Origin: Pezizomycotina sp. ARF18
Lineage: Eukaryota > Ascomycota
Assembly: GCA_002224055.1 (NCBI GenBank)
Contig: AZLU01000011.1
Location: 263,968-327,967, forward strand
DNA length: 64,000 bases
Reading direction: 5' to 3'
The notes under the pieces: model-generated
The model's input: the letters and a program-made list of their open reading frames with translations, nothing else
Database searches by the model: none
Told to the model about the DNA's origin: nothing
Program-made: the position numbers and the translations under genes
Shown: positions 24,876 to 36,268 of the stretch, in pieces
Layout of the letters: each line of letters opens with the position of its first letter
Position numbering within the stretch: the stretch's first letter is position 1

Positions 24876-27800
24876 ATGAAGCGAACGGCTTCGAAGTCCT
24901 CGAAAGCCTCGCGGCTCTCTCTTGATTTATCCGGTTCTGAGAGGCTTAAGAAATTTCTGAGAAGATTGAGCACGGGCGGAGCACCGCTGACTCCAGCCGG
25001 GCAACCGAAGTCGCCCACTACCAGTTCTATCGCGTTCAATATTTCGGATAACGATAATTTAAAGGACGAATCACCTCTAGAAAAATCAAACGTCGTCCAG
25101 GATTCTCCGGATGCCCAAGTTCTTCCGGAGAAGTCGACTGAACCCGCATTTTCAGCAGAGTCGCGGTTATACTGCCGAGTCTTCATTCAATCTCGAACCC
25201 CGGAAAACGAGCAACACGCGACTCTCCCACACCTCACGATCGGACAAGCCGCTATCGAGAATGAAGTAATCGAGTATGACCGCACCGGTTTATCCCAAAA
25301 TGACTCGATAATTGGATTGTTGACTAACCGTGTTTAAAAAAAAGAAATCAAGAACCGTCCCTTTGGGCGAATGCAATGAAGCATATTCCGGCGAGCGACC
25401 GCGCCATCCTCGAAACCTCCGGGCAGGTCGCAAAGCCGGAAGAATTGATCGCCGAGACCTACAAGGCCCGCGAAGCCTGCATCGAAAGGCAGCTAAACTT
25501 CCGATGGCGCGGCGAAAAGTTCGCAATGCGGGATATTGCAGAGAAGATACTGGCGTGGGTTCGGAAGTTCAAAGAAATCGGCGATGTCGTCGTGCAGATT
25601 GACCCGATACATGCCTCTATACCGTGGGCGGCCTGCCGGATATTGATGCAGGTAAGAACCCCCGTTATATACATTTTTGGGAAAGGTACTTCAGCAGTAT
25701 AAGAAATAGCTAACACTGTAAGCAAGTGCGGCCTAGCGGATACCGAAAACCTGGAACAATACTTTCGGGATCGAAAAGTCGACGAATATCATCGGCAGAT
25801 GTGCGGTGTATGAAAGGCTGTACCTTCCTGCCAAAGATCACATCTCCGTAGTGCTCAGGAGCCATCTTGTCGAAGTATATGCCGCCGTTCTCCGGTTGCT
25901 GGTATGGGGAAAGAAATATTTCTCAAAAAGCACCGCAGGTAAATTGCTCCTCTGTGGCCGGAACCGGATAGGCGGCTTCGCTAACTTCTTTTCGTTAGTA
26001 AGAATCACTACAGCGGTCTTCCAGGACAACCTCGTCAAGATAATGGAGGATATGGATGACCGGCAAAGGTAGTCTTGAAGGATGTAGCGGTCATTGAAGC
26101 CGAATGTACGTGTAGGCAAAATCATAGTCCATACCCGTTATCTATGCTAAGATATATCCTAGACCGCATACTGAGAACCAGGATATTTCGGAGAAGCTAC
26201 AAGGTTTAATGTTTGCACTCTTCCTACGAACACAAGAGGCTGAGGAGCCTTTTAGAAGAATTCACGCAGCCAATAGCTCGTATCGACTTTAGAATCGCAG
26301 CCATGGAAGCAACGCATAGAGGTTTTGCCACCCCTGAACCGACTGGATAGAGACCGGAAGATGCTGAAAATTGAAACCGATAGAAAACGAGAGAGCGATG
26401 ATTTTGAACTGGCTATCGGACATCGAGTACGAAAAGCATTATTACAAAGCCCGAGCGGGCAGATCGAAGGCACTTGTAAGTGGTTGACAGGGCACGAAAA
26501 ATTCAGAGAGTGGCGGAGCTCTATTTCGTCCAGCATTCTCCTCCTCCGAGGGGATCCCGGCACCGGGAAATCCAAATTAACAGCGACCGTGACGGAAGCT
26601 TGCCTGGAGCATAGGAGGGATAATGAGAGCCAGGAGGCAATAGCTTACTTCTATTGCGACCGCAATGAGCGGGACAGGACGATGGATCCTGAGAAATATT
26701 CCTCACACTACTCAAACAGCTTTCGTATATCGGGGAAGGTGGACCTCTGCAGCCACTGATAGTCGATGAATACCAAAAGAGGAAGAACGGGGTTTGCTTC
26801 GAAGCATCCGGAGTTCGATCTTTGCGTTCATATGATAATCGTCTCTCAGAACTATATCCGCAGACTGTAATCATCATTGACGCCTTGGACGAAATAAATC
26901 CTGAGATTAGGTTTGATGTAATTGATGGTCTTCGAAAGATCGTCGAGCATCTTGCGGCCTTGTGAAACTGTTCATCTCGAGTCGGAACGAGGAGGATATT
27001 CTAGCTCAATTCGAGGATTCGTCATTCATTACATCACACGAGTGATAACGGGCACGATATCGATCTTTTTGTGGATGTCGAGTTTGAGAATTATTTTGCC
27101 TCAAGAAGAATCCGCTGGAAAGTGGATGAGGGGCAGAAAGCCGAAATAAAGCAGTCCCTGAAGAGCAGCGCACATGGCATGTTCGTTAGCCCCTCCTTAC
27201 ATTTTAGCATATCGCTTTAATGTTCTGATCTGAACATGGAAATTGACAACTCACTTAGGTTTCTGTGGGTCGATTACCAACTCAAATCGCTTTCAAAATT
27301 ATCCCACCCGACGAGATCCACGACGCCTTACAAGGGCTGCCAAAGGGCTGAAAGAATCGTACGATGTATTATGGATGCTATACACCAAGAAGAAGGTCTT
27401 GGAAGAGCTGTCGCATTTGCTGCTCTGAGCTTAGTAGCTGGAGCCAATACTCCTCTTCGCACTGATGAGATGGTGAGCTGTATTTGGTATCCCGGAATCG
27501 AAAAGGAATTCAATGTTGATACGATCTTGGGAAGTGCCACGGGCTCGTTGTCTTAGACCCGACCTGAGGGTCGTTAGATTTAACCACCTCTCATGCCTAG
27601 AATACTTAGAGAAGTACCAGTCATTCCTCGTTGAGCAATCGGCCACTAGTTTCCTCGCCTCTTGTTTGAAGCTCATGATGCAGCCTGAACGTGCGACGAG
27701 CCCTCCCCTGAAGGCTATTTTACAGTATGCGACGGAGCAATGGATCGGCTTGACACAGATTGCTGTCATCCAGGGCGTTGAGGAGAACGCAGAAATGAGG

Positions 27801-29444
27801 GAACTCATAAGATGCTTTCTTGCCGAGCATCTAAACTTGGGAGATATCTGGTCCCCGACAATAACAAGGGCCTCCGCTCTGGATATCCGCCCGCCCATGC
27901 CGGGCAACGCGAATACAAAGATATTCTCCATAACACCTCGTGGCGAAAAACCAGATCCCTTCCTGGCTGCTGCATTCTTGGTCTGCTCGTTCATTTTCGA
28001 GGATGCCGAAACGTACGACCTGAGCCTGACAAATAGCTACAGCGAATCTTTGCTGGAGATCGCCTGCAGTATGGCCATATAAAGGTCGTTCAAAACTTCT
28101 AAAGGATGGCGCGGACCCAAACCTTGGGGAACGCTGGTGGTCGAGCGCCCTTAGTGAAGCGGTTCTGCATACCACGTTGAGATTGCAGAAATGCTGATTA
28201 GCCAAGGTGCCGACGTCAACCTATTCAATCCTATAATAGTTGCAATATCTGAGGGCTACCTCGAAATGACGAAGCTTTTGCTAGCAAAAGGTGCTCGAGT
28301 AAATGATACCACGAACAAAAGAATTTTGGGGATTGCCTCCAGGTAGCGAGCTACTACGGCCAACTACAGATTGTAGAGTACCTCATCGACAATGGCATCT
28401 GTAATGTTAATGCCCCACCCTCCGGAATCTATGGGAACGCGCTTCAGATCGCCTGCGTACATTCGGGCGACACGTCTCGCGAGGTTCGCTGAAATGCGCT
28501 ACTCATATTATCGAAACCCTGATAAATCACGGCGCGGATTGAACTGATGGCGGTTACCATGGATCTGCACTGCAAGCGGCGTGCGCGGACAGCCTTAGTA
28601 GCGAGAACGTTGCAATAGTTCGTTATCTTCTCCAGCGTGGCGCTGACCCTAACCTGGCTGGAGGCTATTACGGAAGCCCGTTACTTGCGGCGGTACACTG
28701 CAATGACTCCGCGGTTGTCCGTCTACTTCTTGATGCGGGAGCGGATCCGAACATCCCGCGAACAGACGGGCCTTGTACAATGCTGTTAGGAGAAGGAGAC
28801 ACGAAATCGCAGAGTTCCTTGTGGAAAGCGGCGCAGACTGCATGCCTTAGGCGGGGCCATTTAGGTACTCCAATTCATGCTGCTGCGCTAATGCTGACAG
28901 CAGATGATAAAAATCTTACTTTCAGGGAATGCGAATGTGAACTCTTGGGACTGGATTTGTAGGACGCCGCTGCTAGTCGTTGGGATTAGTACAGTCGTCG
29001 ATTGCGACGAAGCAGACACCTGTAAGACACTCCTTCGTCTGCATGGTGCCGAAGGTTCTGTTGTAGCTGCACCTAACGCAACGTCTAGAGACTCTCGGCG
29101 CGAGCGGGGGTTACGTTCCTGGCAAGGCGGTGGCCGGCAAAAGGATAGACGACACTGAAAAATTCTTGTGCTTGGACTTGCTGGGTCGGTGTCTTTTGCT
29201 CTGCGGGAATGACGACAGGGCCGCTAAAGTTTTCGCTATCACAAGTCGCTGGTCTGCGGCAATAGCGAAGGGCCTCCAAGGATACCATCGCATGTGCTGC
29301 GTCGCCTGCATGCAGGACAATACCTCACTTTGGCCGCGGTGGGTCTGCAGGAGCTGTGTCCATGTCATCCTGTGTCCGGATTGCTACGGCAGTTCAAGCT
29401 ATCATCAATACCTCTCCCAGCTGCCAAGGGCTGCAAAGAAATAG
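24876..29444 (+). CDS. NACHT-ankyrin NLR-like STAND protein with C-terminal ZZ-like zinc finger
   Basis: Predicted signal-transducing NTPase of the fungal NLR-like class (heterokaryon-incompatibility and immunity-type proteins). Order: Ser/Lys-rich, probably disordered N-terminus (24876-25340); conserved pre-NACHT helical region (LWANAMKHIPASDRAIL, RDIAEKILAWVRKFKEIGDV, then GRCAVYERLYLPAKDHISVV after an intron near 25652-25722); NACHT with Walker A GDPGTGKS (26550-26573), Walker B VIIIDALDE (about 26867-26893) and KLFISSRNEED; winged-helix-like region (about 27260-28080); ankyrin repeats (28085-29060, e.g. AEMLISQGADVNL, VRYLLQRGADPNLAGGYYGS, VRLLLDAGADPN); C-terminal CVAC-CRSC-CPDC finger (about 29296-29386) resembling a ZZ domain; stop TAG 29442-29444. 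About 1450 residues. Ten or more frame changes are needed, e.g. one A missing in KVVQ-LLKDGADPN near 28093. This could be sequencing error or a decaying NLR. Confidence 0.85.
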
Positions 29445-29449
29445 CCATC

Positions 29450-30378
29450 AGTTTTTTGAGGTGGTAGATCCTGGCGGAGAACACGAAGCTCTTCTGGATT
29501 GACGTTTCCAGAATGGCTGGAAAACCTGAGCGTGGAGTATGAAAGCTAATCTTATGTCCACGGTTTCGATTGTTGCCTATAGATGTTTTTCTCTCTTTTT
29601 TCCTGTTTTTTTCGCGTGGAGTTGCGGTTGGCTGGCTTTCCTTCAAGTTGTTAGTCTTTTCGAATTCATTAGCGTACTAGTATCCATGCATTCGCTCCAT
29701 AGTTGGTACAAATTTTTTCTCTTCCTCGCGATGGCGAAGTCTGCTTTCTGTCGTCCGATAACTGCTTCGGTCTGATCTACGAATTGAGAGTGATGTACGT
29801 GTATGTCGGCCCTCCAGGAACCACTTCTCCGGATTGCTTCCTAATTGTGTGTCGATATCGCTAGATGAAGAAAGCGAGTGTTTTTATAGCCGAAGATCGA
29901 TAGTGGAGAAAATAGAAACAAGAGTGATTACCCTGGATGAAGATAGTCGGTAAATCATACTCACCAGCCTCTCCTAGACGTTGAAGCATGGTTCCCAATT
30001 CTCTTATTGAAACGAAAAATTCGCCGAAAATCTCCCAGCTAACCTTCTTTTCACCTCGATCGGCCCCTGCAGAGGCTACGTGGCTGCAGGGACATTGCCT
30101 CACGCCGAGCACTCGCTCATTCTTGAATATTTCAAATGATGAGTGCGTTGCACAGGAAATAGCTTCATTGCAAATCATGCTTTTTTTGTCCATATAATGT
30201 TTCAAGGCTGAGCCCGAGCCTTTGCTTCTTTCCGCCGCACAAGTGAGCAAATTCCGCTAGCCGTTGTGACCCGGGCGCAATGGATTTCCAATTGCCAGTG
30301 CTTAAAACCATGAATGTCTCCGAGCTCCATTTTGAGCAAATTCTTTAACCAAGGACAGAAATACCCTTCGGATGATAC
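29450..30378. other. spacer between NLR-like and rhodopsin-domain genes
   Basis: About 0.9 kb. Short open frames exist on both strands (for example 29539-29775 plus, hydrophobic, and 29861-30250 minus), but they have no recognised motifs. It probably holds the 3' UTR of the NLR-like gene and the promoter of the next. Confidence 0.4.
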
Positions 30379-30381
30379 AAG

Positions 30382-31531
30382 ATGGCGACATCGTATTGGA
30401 AATATGAACCATTCCCTTATCATATACCGTTCATAACTCTATCGTCTTTTTTCACAATCATTGTGATATCGCTCGTCGCAGCAAGATGCTATATTAGATT
30501 AAGGATTGTTCGCTCGTTCGGGCTTGACGACTGTAAGTTCCATCGGTGGCTGCTATCTCGGTGATGAGAAATCGAGCTAATTGTCGGCGCAACAGACCTG
30601 ACCGTATTTTCGTTGCTACGGTAATAAATTGTGCTCTGATAATATACCTCTCCGTGGAAGAATCTGAAGATATCATCATGCGACAGAGTACGCTTACAAC
30701 ACTGTAAGTTAGTATAAGTATCTATTCTAGTTGACTTGAAATTATTGCTAACGGTATTCAAAGCTCTCACAAACCTTAGCGTGCACCTTATACGTCCAAA
30801 ATACGTTCGCCAGGACCTCCATCATCTGCTCTTTCCGACGATTTCTGCGCGTGAGTGCGTAATAGCTCGATTGACAACGCTAGTCCTCGTTTTCGTGCTC
30901 GTTGCGTTATGCGTCGTAACGATATATTTCACGGCGTTTGGATGTCGACCCTTTCATGTATTGATTTACACCAAAGCGTTCATGCGTAAGTCCGCAAGGG
31001 TACCTACAAATGTCACGCCCCGAAATCGTTTTCTTTATTTCTGGATTCCGAATTGCTTGCTCGACTTTTTCATCTTTTTCCTTTCTGGCTGCTAACCAAG
31101 CGTTAGTACACTTTTTTTTTTTTTGTTTGTTTGTTTTAGGGCTTTTCCGCTGACATACCTCGTCGCTCCTAACACAGACGCCTGAGAGAAAGACCGCTGT
31201 GGTTTGTATATTATTTTCGCCTTCGTGGATTGTAAGAACCTTCTGGTATAATATGCGTGATTAGGTAGCTGGTGCTAACTACTCCTTGTCCCTTTCTAGA
31301 GCATTGGTTATTAGCGTCCTTCGCGTCATCCTGACAATCCACCTCATGCACGGCGTGAAGTATACCTACTTCATGCTTAGCCTTCTCCTATCCATCCTGG
31401 AGTGCAACTTCATCGTCATCGCGGCTGCATTGCCAACGATGCCGCCACTGTACCGCAAACTGAAGCAAATGAGCGCGTCGAAGAAGAGCACCGACGGGAC
31501 GCCAACACTGACTCCTCGCAGGAGCATGTAG
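30382..31531 (+). CDS. rhodopsin-domain (PTH11/SAT4-type) integral membrane protein
   Basis: Predicted multi-pass plasma-membrane protein of the fungal rhodopsin-domain family, which includes PTH11-like receptors; ligand unknown. The ATG at 30382 gives a first membrane segment and the family hallmark RLRIVRSFGLDD (about residues 39-50), ending at a GTAAGT donor at 30533. A second exon (about 30596-30703) holds VATVINCALIIYLSVEESED. The third (about 30736-30986) covers VLVFVLVALCVVTIYFTAFG and CRPFH, where the family has a conserved C-x-P. The last (about 31300-31531) contains SVLRVILTIHLMHGVKYTYF and ILECNFIVIAAALPTMPPLY, the typical final helices, then a short Lys/Ser/Thr tail and stop. At about 280 residues or less it is short for the family (350-450), so an exon may be missed or one helix reduced. 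It lies about 0.9 kb downstream of the NLR-like gene on the same strand. Confidence 0.75.
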
Positions 31532-31534
31532 TGG

Positions 31535-32300
31535 GAGGCCGGGAAGGGGTGAGCTGAGAGGGAACCACGGCCGTCGAATCTAGTTCAAAGGAGGAGGTAC
31601 ACATAGATACTGAGGCGGATAAGATCGGTCGAGCGGTATGAGAAGAGGACTTGCAACTTCGAGACTGCAATGAATGGATACGTATCAAGCTTCTTTTTTT
31701 TTTTGTAAAAGAAGTCAAAGTCTGAGGCAGCGATTTGTGTGTAGTAGTATATCTTTCACTTTGAATCTCATGAATTTTTCTTCATGTCCTTGAGTCTGCC
31801 GAGCGTTGTTTTTGTGAACTTGGAAGATAGCAATGAGATGCATCAAAGCGAATTCTTCTGATGAGCTGTAACAGGGTCGTTGAGAGAGGAGAGTGAAATA
31901 TATGGCTAGTATTTTTTTTTTTTTTTTTTTTTAGATAGTGGTGGCCCTCACATTCCTACTTCGGATTATTTATATTCAACAGTACATTGTCCATTTCTAG
32001 AATACTACCAACAATTTCTAGAGAATCCTTAAGTATTCTACCCCGACTGCCTCTCAATCTCTCCAAGTCATGAGAATGGAACTTCTCATCTACGCGCGCA
32101 AAAAATTTCGATCTTTAAGATCGCAGATACGAAGAGCCACATCCGCGTCAAGTACTGGCTGGCATACGGAAGGTAGGAAACGCCTGTCACAGCTCTTCTG
32201 AAGGAAGCCGGCTAACCACTTCTCCCAGGCTCCTCTAGCTTCCCGCAACGGGTAAGCTTTGCACTCGCAAGACCAATCGAGCAAGCCGGCTAACCTGCAG
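31535..32300. other. spacer, poly(T) tract and AT-rich DNA
   Basis: Contains T22 near 31911-31932 and AT-rich DNA with no supported gene. A 64-codon minus-strand frame at 32090-32284 has Cys and Trp residues but no recognised motif. Confidence 0.4.
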
Positions 32301-32347
32301 ACCCGTCAACCTCCTAACCTCCACTGCGTCTGCCATATCCTCACCAC

Positions 32348-32860
32348 CATGCCGCCACCACCACCAACACCCACCCTCCCTCATACATCACCCCAACCAA
32401 CCCCGGCCTCCTACCCGGCCTCTACCTAACCCCCCACATCCGCGTCCTCCCCACGCGCCTACCCAACACCAACTGCTGTACCGCACCCCATACACCAACA
32501 CAACAACAACAACACAACAACAACAACAACAACTACACATTCGTTCTCCGCGCGTACAAAGACGCCAACTCCGCCCTCTTCTCAGCGTCCACCATGCGTA
32601 ACGCCATATCACCTTGCTGCACCGGCATCCATACCTAACGCCGGGTGTGGCTGGGAGTGCTATACCAATTCTACGGATATATATGGGTTGGGAGTCATGG
32701 CGGAGTGTCTGCAGGGATTGATTAAAGTGGACTATTCCGCGTTTGGCGGGGAAACTTGGGGAGGGGGAGAAGGGTATTAGTTGGATTAGGAGCGAGTGGA
32801 GGACGTACGAGCAGGTACAGGAGGAGAAGCTGAGGATGTCGTATTGTGTTGTGGAGGGTT
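32348..32860 (+). CDS. possible Cys-containing, Asn/Gln-repeat secreted or GPI protein
   Basis: Not recognised. From a Pro-rich start near 32348 a second frame gives PTNPGLLPGLYLTPHIRVLP, then a Gln/Asn repeat encoded by CAA/AAC triplets (about 32499-32535), then YTFVLRAYKDANSALFSAST and ISPCCTGIH. After a frame change near 32630 it continues AGCGWECYTNSTDIYGLGVM and AECLQGL; a further change gives WIRSEWRTYEQVQEEKLRMS and CVVEG before TAG near 32860. The Cys pattern (CC, C, C, C) and Asn-x-Ser/Thr site suggest an extracellular protein, but I see no signal peptide, so the 5' end may lie upstream. A frame downstream to 33056 is hydrophobic and could encode a C-terminal membrane or GPI segment. 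Start and end are both uncertain. Confidence 0.35.
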
Positions 32861-33494
32861 AGGGGGTTTTGGGTTGTGTTTTTGGTTGTGGTGTTGTTAT
32901 GGTGGTTTTGAGGGAGGTGGTGTGACTGTAACTGTATTGGAGTCTGTTTTGGTTTTGGATTGGAGTCTTGGGGTTTTGCTTGTTTGGAGTAAGGAGGAGG
33001 ATGTGGAGTATATCGTTTTGAGTGCGTTTTGGTGTATTGATTATGGCGTTCTTTGACTTTGTGATCACGACAGAGGGGACAATCGAATAACATGAAGAAA
33101 TGGAAAATACATCGAAGGTGTAGGCGTTAGACTGCCAATGTAATATACCACGGCAGGCGCTTCAAATCTGGGAGTAATACAAATGAACAAATGACAAGCT
33201 GACAACTTTGTGGAAACATATCTCGAAATAATGAATGTGATCCCATTAGAAAAGATAAGAAAATCGTATCATTACTATCCATTGTTTACCTATTGAAAAG
33301 CGGGAATAGCAAGTAGAGCACCTGGAGTTTTTTTTTTTTTTTTTTGTTTAGGAAGGATACAAATATAAGTGGGCGTTTGTCCTGCGCGAGAAAGGACGAA
33401 AAAAAAAAAAGGAGAAAGGAAAAACGGAAACCTATGAAACCAATAACTTGAATCTGGAGAAAACAAAGAGAGGGGAAGAAGGGAGTAAATATTT

Positions 33495-34463
33495 TTAGAA
33501 GCCACCGTCGAAACCACCGTCACCACCATCAAAGCCGCCATCCCGAACCCGTCACCCCCGAAGCCATCCCCGATCGCATCTGCCACCAGCAGACCGCCGA
33601 GAGACCAGCACCAGCACCTAACGCCAACCCGGCGCCGCCTCCGAACCTACTCCTTCCTTGCTGCTGCTGCTGCTGTTGAGCGTACATCGGCTGTGGCCCA
33701 TACCCCGGCTGTGGCCCGTATCTCGATCATACCCCTGCGGCTGTTGCCCACCGTAATAACCCCTGCGGCGGTCCGTACGCGCTTGCGCCCAACCTGCTGC
33801 TGCGCTGGTAATACGCCTGCTGCTGCTGCTCTGCTCGTAGTACTGCCTCTGCGCCTGCAGCCTCTGCTCCTCCATCGCTTTCTGCCTCTGTAACTCCGCT
33901 ATCCGCCTCTGGTGCGCTACTCCTCCTTCGCCGCGTTCTCTTCCTCTTTGCGTTGGGCTTTTAACGCTTTTTCTTCCTCTTTACGTTCTTTTTGCGAGGG
34001 GGTGCGCCGAGGAGGGCGGAGAGCCGCGGTGGTGGGAGCCGCCGGAGCGGGGGGATTCGGAGGTATACGCGGCGGCGGCGCGTCGGAGGAGGAACCGCCG
34101 GGCCGTCTCTCGAGCTGCTTGTGCTCTGCCGCTTAAATCCGCTTTCGAAGGTAACGGCGATGCTCCCTGCGCTGTTCTGCGGCGGAAGCGGGATCGTTTG
34201 CCGACGGTTCGCTTCGCTGAAGGGGTTGTTGATTGCTTGGCGGCGGTATGTACTGTGTTGTTGTGTTGGAAGGAGGCGGAGAGGAGCGGGTTGTTTCGCG
34301 ATTCATCGTGCGCTGCCCGTTCCATTTCGTCCGTCGAGGGGGTGGACGTATATCGTCCTCGGGGTTCCTGTCGGATGTCTACCCATATCGGCACTTGCTG
34401 CGGGTCCCAGTCCTCTATCCACCCTTCGGCACGGACGGTTGTCCTTCTTCGCTGCTCTGTCAT
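33495..34463 (-). CDS. WW-domain protein with Gln-rich middle and Gly/Asp-repeat C-terminus
   Basis: Fungal WW-domain protein; WW domains bind proline-rich peptides, partner unknown. From ATG 34463 the N-terminus reads RAEGWIEDWDPQQ, then, with indels, WVDIRQEPRTIYVHPLDG, matching a WW fold (first Trp, central aromatics, final P). The middle is Arg/Pro/Ser-rich with a frame-shifted 'INNPF..NRRQTIPLPPQNSA' segment. A Lys/Glu helix and a poly-Gln tract (QQQQQQ encoded by CAG, near 33660-33680) follow. The C-terminus, in another frame, is LGGLLVADAIGDGFGGDGFG followed by GGFDGG repeats and TAA at 33495-33497. This order (WW, Gln-rich, hydrophobic Ala/Gly helix, Gly/Asp/Phe tail) is usual in the family. 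About 310 residues; several indels are needed. The start is 592 nt from the divergent 2OG oxygenase start, so they may share a promoter region. Confidence 0.7.
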
Positions 34464-35055
34464 TGTTTGTGCAGAGTTTGTGGTGATGCTGATGAAAGTC
34501 TTGATATGTCGTGAGATGAAATAGTAAGAGAAAGAGAAAGAAAAGAAAGAGAAGAGAAAGAAAGAAAGGAAAGGCTGAAGAAAGAGGGTGACGATATTTA
34601 AATGGCAAAATGGGCAAAAAGCAGGTGAGACAGGCTAAATAATAATAAGGGTTCAAAGTGTGGCTAATGTAAGGGCGAAATTGGCCTAGTCTTGGCAATT
34701 ACGCAAGCACCACCAACAATAATTTATTGGCCGGTTGGAATCAAAATGCTTGAAAATTAGAGAGGAGCGCAGCCACTCCTTTCAGCTAAGCCACTTCTAC
34801 TGGAACTTTCTTTCCCCGGACCGATTTCCTGCTATACAACCTTAAGGTATCACGGACATTACATATATCGTACATCGTCACTTGTTTCTTTTAACTCCGT
34901 CTCGTACTCGGAGGAAAAGGGCATGCGAGGGTTACTGAAAGTCATTTACCTAACAAATCTCCTCGCCGAGGTCTGTTTTTCTTTTTGCTTAATCTTTCTT
35001 ACTTCCCTCTTCATCGATTATCAAGCTCTGCTCCTCCAATTCCAAATCCAAAAAA

Positions 35056-36147
35056 ATGTCCGGCTCCACCGCAGCAGCGATGGAGGAAGTCCACGACGAC
35101 GACCTCCTCCCCATGATCCACCTAGAAGACCTCTACGACGACCCATCAACTCTCTCCTCCGTCCTCGTAACCCACGGTGCCTTCTACCTCCTCGACCCCA
35201 CTCCCTCCGGCTCCTGGACCGCCGCATCCCGCCTCTTCTCCCTACTCCCCGAAGAAAAAACCAACCTAAAACACCCGAAAGGTCTGCAGATCCCGGTTAC
35301 AACTCCGATCCCCGCTCCGGCCGTGAATGGTGGGATCTAACCCCCGAATCCACCGACGGCTGCGCTGGTCCGCAAACGACGACAGCTTCCGCGACGAAAC
35401 GAAGGGTTACTTCTCCGCCGCTGTAAACTGCTCAGTGCGCTAACGGAGGTGCTGAGGGATACATATCCAGCTATCCCCCGCCAAAGCGTTAGAGCAGGTA
35501 TGAGTACTATGCGTCTGCTGCGGTATTCGAAGTCTCTAATTCCACCACGGAGAACCCGCACGAGCCGCCGCCTACGCCACCGGAGGTGTAATGGCGGAAG
35601 ACACGGAGGGTCGAGAGAAGGATATGAGAGAAGCGAACGCGGCGCACCACGCGCAGACTAGCCGCATGCAGCCGCACACCGACCACGGCGTTTTAACGCT
35701 CATGGACGCCGATTCGAGGGGTTATACGTGTACGGTCGGACGGACGTGTATACGCTGCCCCGCCGGTGAAGAACGCGGTTATTGTTTCGCGGCGGATAGT
35801 CTGTGCTGGTGGACTAGGGACGAAGAAGACGGGAAGAGGATACTGCCGGTTCCGCATGAGGTTTGGATGACGGGTGAGCAGGAGAGGATGAGCCTTGCGG
35901 TTTTCTTCAGGCCGAGTAATGATGTTGTCCTTTACGATTTGAGTAAGGTGGAGTCGACGGGTAAGGTAAAGGGAAGGAGAAGGCGGAGGAGAAGGCGGAG
36001 GAGGAGGGTGAGGGAGAGAAGAGGAGGAATGAGATGACTTACGGAAGGTGGAGCTACGAGAAGGGAAGGATAAAGGGCAGGAGGTGCTGGCTCATCGGGA
36101 GAGACCCCTTGGGAGATTCACAAGCGACGACTGTCGCCGATCAATAA
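35056..36147 (+). CDS. 2OG-Fe(II) oxygenase (isopenicillin N synthase-like)
   Basis: Predicted non-haem iron, 2-oxoglutarate-dependent dioxygenase of the isopenicillin N synthase/gibberellin oxidase type; substrate unknown. The ATG at 35056 follows an A-rich leader. The N-terminal DIOX_N-like part reads LLPMIHLEDLYDDPSTLSSV and LVTHGAFYLLDPTPSGSWTA, then, after frame changes near 35285 and 35365, REWWDLTPESTDG and DETKGYFSAAVNC. The catalytic part has MQPHTDHGVLTLMDADSRGY with the HxD iron ligands (His codon 35675, Asp 35681), the second His in VPHEVW, and the 2OG-binding Arg in ERMSLAVFFRPSNDVVLYDL. A further shift in an AAGG-rich tract near 35968 gives a Lys/Glu-rich tail, MTYGRWSYEKGRIKGRRCW, and TAA 36145-36147. 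About 360 residues, normal for the family. It converges on the GNAT gene 122 nt downstream. Confidence 0.8.
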
Positions 36148-36268
36148 AAAAAAAAAAAAATCTTATTATTAATTCTCAACGCTAGCGTTATTCAATGCAG
36201 CTATATACCTTTATAACAAAGCTTGTACATATTTATCCGAACAAAAGCACAACATTATTCTCTTATTT

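Noticed and set aside
24704-25186. 160-codon minus-strand frame over the NLR start
   Set aside because: The plus strand here leads into the NACHT protein; the minus frame looks like its antisense shadow.
32388-32612. Cys/Val/Gly-rich minus-strand frame
   Set aside because: It is the antisense of the CAA/AAC repeat and Pro-rich codons of the plus-strand candidate.
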